Below are positions 60,348 to 64,000 of a DNA stretch of 64,000 bases, one piece after another. Origin of the DNA: an uncultured SAR116 cluster alpha proteobacterium (GTDB lineage: Bacteria; Pseudomonadota; Alphaproteobacteria; Puniceispirillales; Marisalimonadaceae). The DNA is taken from assembly GCA_902619485.1 (NCBI GenBank), contig CACNEF010000002.1, positions 1 through 64,000 of the forward strand, written 5' to 3'. Each line of letters starts with the position of its first letter. The first letter of the stretch is position 1. The position numbers and the translations under genes were made by a program. A model generated the notes under the pieces. It was not told the DNA's origin and searched no databases. It saw nothing but the letters and a program-made list of their open reading frames with translations.

Positions 60348-61081
60348 TTAATCGTTTCTGAAATTATTTTACGCATTTTTAATATTGAATTTTCTAACCC
60401 GTCAAAAATAGAATTAGCTATTATAAAATGTCCTATATTCAATTCCACAATATCATTTATCGACACAATCGAACTTACATTATCATAGGTTAAACCGTGA
60501 CCGGCATGACAATTTAAACCCAATTTATTTGCAAAAGCAGTGCTTTCAGTAATTTTTTTTAATTCTAATTCAACATTATTTTTATTTATGAAGGCATTTG
60601 CGTAACTACCAGTATGAAACTCGATTGTTTTAACACCCAATTTTTGAGTGGCAATTAATTGATCTTTATCTGGATCAATAAAAATGGCTACGTTTATATT
60701 AATTTTAGAGAATGATTTAAGAATTTTTTTTAATTTATCAAAATTATTTACTACATCTAAACCACCCTCTGTAGTAATTTCTTGTCGCTTTTCTGGAACA
60801 AAGCATACACATTTAGGCTTATATTGAATCGCAATATTGGCCATTTCTGAGTTTGCTGCAATTTCAAGATTAACAGGAATATTAATTACATTCAAAATAT
60901 CGCCTAAATCCTTTTCATTAACATGTCTCCTATCTTCTCTTACATGAACAGTTACTAAATCTGCGCCTGATTTTTCAACAATTTTTGCTGCTTCTGTAAC
61001 GTCTGGATAATTTTCTCCACGAGCATTCCTCAATGTCGCAACGTGATCAATATTTATACCTAACCTAACATATCTTTTCAT
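60344..61081 (-). CDS. pdxJ: pyridoxine 5'-phosphate synthase
   Basis: LGINIDHVATLRNARGENYPDV, VHVREDRRH, GHGLTYDNV. Confidence 0.96.
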   Translation of the reverse strand: MKRYVRLGINIDHVATLRNARGENYPDVTEAAKIVEKSGADLVTVHVREDRRHVNEKDLGDILNVINIPVNLEIAANSEMANIAIQYKPKCVCFVPEKRQEITTEGGLDVVNNFDKLKKILKSFSKININVAIFIDPDKDQLIATQKLGVKTIEFHTGSYANAFINKNNVELELKKITESTAFANKLGLNCHAGHGLTYDNVSSIVSINDIVELNIGHFIIANSIFDGLENSILKMRKIISETIK

Positions 61082-61578
61082 TACAATAGCCTTTTGTTTT
61101 TTTTATTTCTTCTTTTCTTGAACGAAGCAATAAAACTATAAATAACATAGTAAGTTATTATCCAAACTAATGGCGCTATAATAATGCCACCTACAAGCAT
61201 TGGGAAAAAAATCTCATAAGTTTGGTTTAATATCATGTCAAAATTTATTTCATGAGTTATTTTCTGTAAGTTAATATTTGTGAGATAAGTGCCAATTTTA
61301 TAAATTAATCCCCAAATGAATGGAAAAGTTATAGGATTTCCAACTACTGTTCCAATCAATGCAGCTATAAAGTTTCCCCTTATCAAGTAAGCAAAAATTA
61401 CAGCTAAAACAAAATGAAGTCCAAGAAGAGGTGTAAAAGAAACTGTAGCCCCGCATGCAAAGCCTGAGGAGATAGCATAATTAGAGTCAGGCAAACGAGC
61501 TAATCTTAATTTATAATAAGATATTATTCTTTTAACCCTACTTAATAAATTTCTGTAATATAAACTAAAATTAATTAT
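61081..61578 (-). CDS. DUF2062 family membrane protein
   Basis: RLPDSNYAISSGFACGATVSFTPLLGLHF; in-frame coding upstream of track start (NLLSRVKRIISYYKLRLAR) to GGTGGAG-7nt-ATA at 61578. Confidence 0.8.
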   Translation of the reverse strand: MINFSLYYRNLLSRVKRIISYYKLRLARLPDSNYAISSGFACGATVSFTPLLGLHFVLAVIFAYLIRGNFIAALIGTVVGNPITFPFIWGLIYKIGTYLTNINLQKITHEINFDMILNQTYEIFFPMLVGGIIIAPLVWIITYYVIYSFIASFKKRRNKKNKRLL

Positions 61579-61592
61579 AAAAAAACTCCACC

Positions 61593-63710
61593 TTAATCCT
61601 TACCTCTTTTTACACTTTCTACAAAATGAGACAATCTTATTGCTGCAATTATTTGATTTAAATGACTTAAATTTCTAACTTCTAAATCAATATTAAATTT
61701 ATAAAAATCTAAGTCTCTTGAAACCACTTGAATATTAGATATATTTCCTTCATTTAAACTTATTATTTTAGTAACGTCTGCTAGACTTCCAGGCTCGTTT
61801 GACAAAACTGTTACCAGACTGCCTTTATGAAAAGATTCACCCTCTCTTTCCCATGAAATTTCAAGCCATACCTCAGGCATATCATTAAATTTCTCTAGTG
61901 CAAAACAATCTAAAGCATGAACAGTAATCCCTTTTCCGGTAGTTACAATTCCAACAATCCGTTCACCCGGCAGTGGGTGACAACAATGTGCATAATGTGT
62001 AGCCATCCCAGAAATCAAACCCTTGATTTTCATAGTTTCTTGTAAATGTGGTTTTTTTAATATTGGTAAATTTTTTTTTAAATTTTCTTTTTTTGGATAT
62101 AAGAAGTTTAACACATCTCTAGATTTTATGTTTCCTTTTCCTATCTCAATCAGCAATTCTTCCAAGTCAGAAAGATTAAACGCATTAATTACTTTAATTA
62201 AACTTTTTTCATGCATTCTTTTATTTTGTTGTCTATATTCTTTTTGCAATAATGCAGTTCCTAATTGCAAAAATTCTTTTATCTCTCTATTTCTAATGAA
62301 TCTTTTTATTGCTGATTTAGCCTTTCCAGTAATACATATTTCTATCCATTTTGGATCTGGAAATCCACTTTTAGAAGTTAAAATTTCTACTTGATCACCA
62401 TTTCTAATTTCTGTTGTTATCAATCTATTCTTGTTATTTATTTTTGCACCCACTGCAGAATTACCAATTTCAGAATGAACAGCGTATGAGAAATCAATTG
62501 CGTTTGCTCCTTTTGGTAAAATTATTAAATTCCCCTTTGGCGTAAAACAAAAAATTTGGTCATTATACATTTCTAATTTTGTATTTTCTAAAAATTCTTC
62601 AGGCTCACTACTTTCTTCAATAATTTGAATTAATTCTCTAACCCACTTATATTTTACACCTTCAGACCATTTTTTTCCCTCTTTGTAAATCCAGTGTGCC
62701 GCAACTCCATTAAGAGCAAATTCATTCATAATTGAGGTTCTTATTTGCACTTCTATTCTTGTTTTCTTGGGGCCAATTAAGCTTGAATGAAGCGATTGAT
62801 AGCCATTTCTTTTTGGAGCAGAAATATAATCCTTAAAACGTCCCATTATTGCAGTATATTCTTGATGCAATAATCCAAGACTTTTATAACAGCTAGGTAC
62901 ATCATCTACAATAACTCTGAATGCCATTATATCAGACAATTGGTCCATACTTAAATTTTTATATTGCATTTTTTTCCAAATTGAATAACTGCTTTTAATT
63001 CTACCAGTTACATGACATTTGATGTCATTTTTTCTTAAAAGAGTTTCAATTTCATTAGTAATGTATGGGATATTTAATTCATCTTGTGAATATATCAATT
63101 TTAGACGTTTTAATATTGAATCACGTGTTTCTGGTTTCAAAACGGCAAAACATCTATCTTCTAATTCTCTCTGTATAGCATTAATTCCTAGACGTTCAGC
63201 TAGTGGAGCAAAAATCTCTAAGGTCTCAAAACAAATTTTAGACCTTTTTGTAGCGTTTTTAATGCCATCAATCGTTCTAATATTATGCAATCTGTCAGCT
63301 AATTTTACTAACAAAACCCTTATGTCATCAGAAGATGCCAACAAAAGCTTTCGAAAATTTTCAGCTTGAGCAAATCCAAATTTTAAATCTAATTTTGAAA
63401 GTTTAGTTACTCCGTCAACAAGTTTTGATATTTCAGACCCAAATTCATCGTCAATATCTTTTAGAGTAAATTCGCTATCTTCAACTACATCATGTAGCAG
63501 TGCTGTTATAATAGTAGAGGAGTCTAATCTCATATTAACTAAATAATCAGCTACGGCTAAAGGATGAGTGAAATAAGCTTCACCACTACCTCGAAATTGA
63601 TTAGCATGTGCTTTTTTTGATAAATTATATGCTTTCTCAATTGTTTTTAATGAAACAAAGTTGTCATATTTAGATACTTTTTTGTAGAGATGTGATGCTG
63701 TAATGATCAT
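61593..63710 (-). CDS. rsh: bifunctional RelA/SpoT homolog (Rsh)
   Basis: HD motif ALLHDVVEDSEFT, KLADRLHN, YQSLHSSLIG, TGS and ACT domains. Confidence 0.95.
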   Translation of the reverse strand: MIITASHLYKKVSKYDNFVSLKTIEKAYNLSKKAHANQFRGSGEAYFTHPLAVADYLVNMRLDSSTIITALLHDVVEDSEFTLKDIDDEFGSEISKLVDGVTKLSKLDLKFGFAQAENFRKLLLASSDDIRVLLVKLADRLHNIRTIDGIKNATKRSKICFETLEIFAPLAERLGINAIQRELEDRCFAVLKPETRDSILKRLKLIYSQDELNIPYITNEIETLLRKNDIKCHVTGRIKSSYSIWKKMQYKNLSMDQLSDIMAFRVIVDDVPSCYKSLGLLHQEYTAIMGRFKDYISAPKRNGYQSLHSSLIGPKKTRIEVQIRTSIMNEFALNGVAAHWIYKEGKKWSEGVKYKWVRELIQIIEESSEPEEFLENTKLEMYNDQIFCFTPKGNLIILPKGANAIDFSYAVHSEIGNSAVGAKINNKNRLITTEIRNGDQVEILTSKSGFPDPKWIEICITGKAKSAIKRFIRNREIKEFLQLGTALLQKEYRQQNKRMHEKSLIKVINAFNLSDLEELLIEIGKGNIKSRDVLNFLYPKKENLKKNLPILKKPHLQETMKIKGLISGMATHYAHCCHPLPGERIVGIVTTGKGITVHALDCFALEKFNDMPEVWLEISWEREGESFHKGSLVTVLSNEPGSLADVTKIISLNEGNISNIQVVSRDLDFYKFNIDLEVRNLSHLNQIIAAIRLSHFVESVKRGKD

Positions 63711-63772
63711 AACATAATAATATATTATAAAAGATCACTTATCTAGATTTAATAAGAAACAAATTAAAATTC

Positions 63773-64000
63773 TTAATCTTCGTTTTTAATTATTTCTTCA
63801 GAAATATCTTCAAAAGAACCTTCATCTTCTTGTATGGTTTTATTAATAACAAGATCATTATTAATATTAGTTTCTTGATTTGATTCATTTAAATAAGCAG
63901 CAAATTCTTCTTCTAAAGATGCATCATCTTCAATTTCATTATCTTCTTTATTTAAATTTTTTTGCATAGAACGTATAAATCTTTCTTGCAAACTTTCAGC
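63773..64000 (-). CDS. rpoZ: RNA polymerase omega subunit, C-terminal part (partial)
   Basis: Frame continues to window edge (AESLQERFIRSMQKN + acidic tail); directly upstream of rsh as in other alphaproteobacteria. Confidence 0.6.
   Translation of the reverse strand, partial: AESLQERFIRSMQKNLNKEDNEIEDDASLEEEFAAYLNESNQETNINNDLVINKTIQEDEGSFEDISEEIIKNED

Noticed and set aside
62023-62394. 123-aa plus-strand ORF inside rsh (also 63019-63369)
   Set aside because: Antisense shadow ORFs of rsh without homology signals.
1-64000. CRISPR arrays, prophage, transposons, toxin-antitoxin or defence islands
   Set aside because: No repeat-spacer pattern, integrase, transposase or defence-family motifs were seen on reading the ORFs and spacers.

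Overview
AT-rich window from a free-living, probably marine, alphaproteobacterium; taxon is inferred from gene order and composition only. Most of it is conserved core genome. Blocks include: the tail of a Na+-NQR maturation locus (apbE partial, nqrM); a three-subunit xanthine-dehydrogenase-family molybdenum hydroxylase; recJ-hom-rpsI-rplM; trpD-trpC-moaC-moeA-lexA-gltX-gltA; the long rpsB-tsf-pyrH-frr-uppS-cdsA-dxr-rseP-bamA-skp-lpxD-fabZ-lpxA-lpxI-lpxB cluster with proS-lolC-lolD-dnaE upstream; hemB-bpt; a TRAP transporter (P-Q-M) linked to a gamma-glutamyltransferase-family hydrolase; and rpoZ-rsh-DUF2062-pdxJ-acpS-lepB-rnc-era-recO-parC. One tRNA (Glu-UUC) was found. I saw no phage, transposase, CRISPR or defence island. 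The best items for a second look are: (i) two genes whose reading frames extend upstream into a strong Shine-Dalgarno followed by ATA-ATT with no ATG/GTG/TTG, suggesting non-canonical initiation; (ii) a pseudoknot-like leader ahead of rpsB that overlaps its ribosome-binding site; (iii) a 50-codon 6-phosphogluconate-dehydrogenase remnant apparently coupled to a Pif1-like helicase; (iv) an unexplained compound hairpin between tRNA-Glu and a thioesterase gene; (v) a TRAP large permease with a ~330-aa soluble, coiled-coil-like C-terminal extension. Nothing was run computationally; family calls come from recognised motifs.
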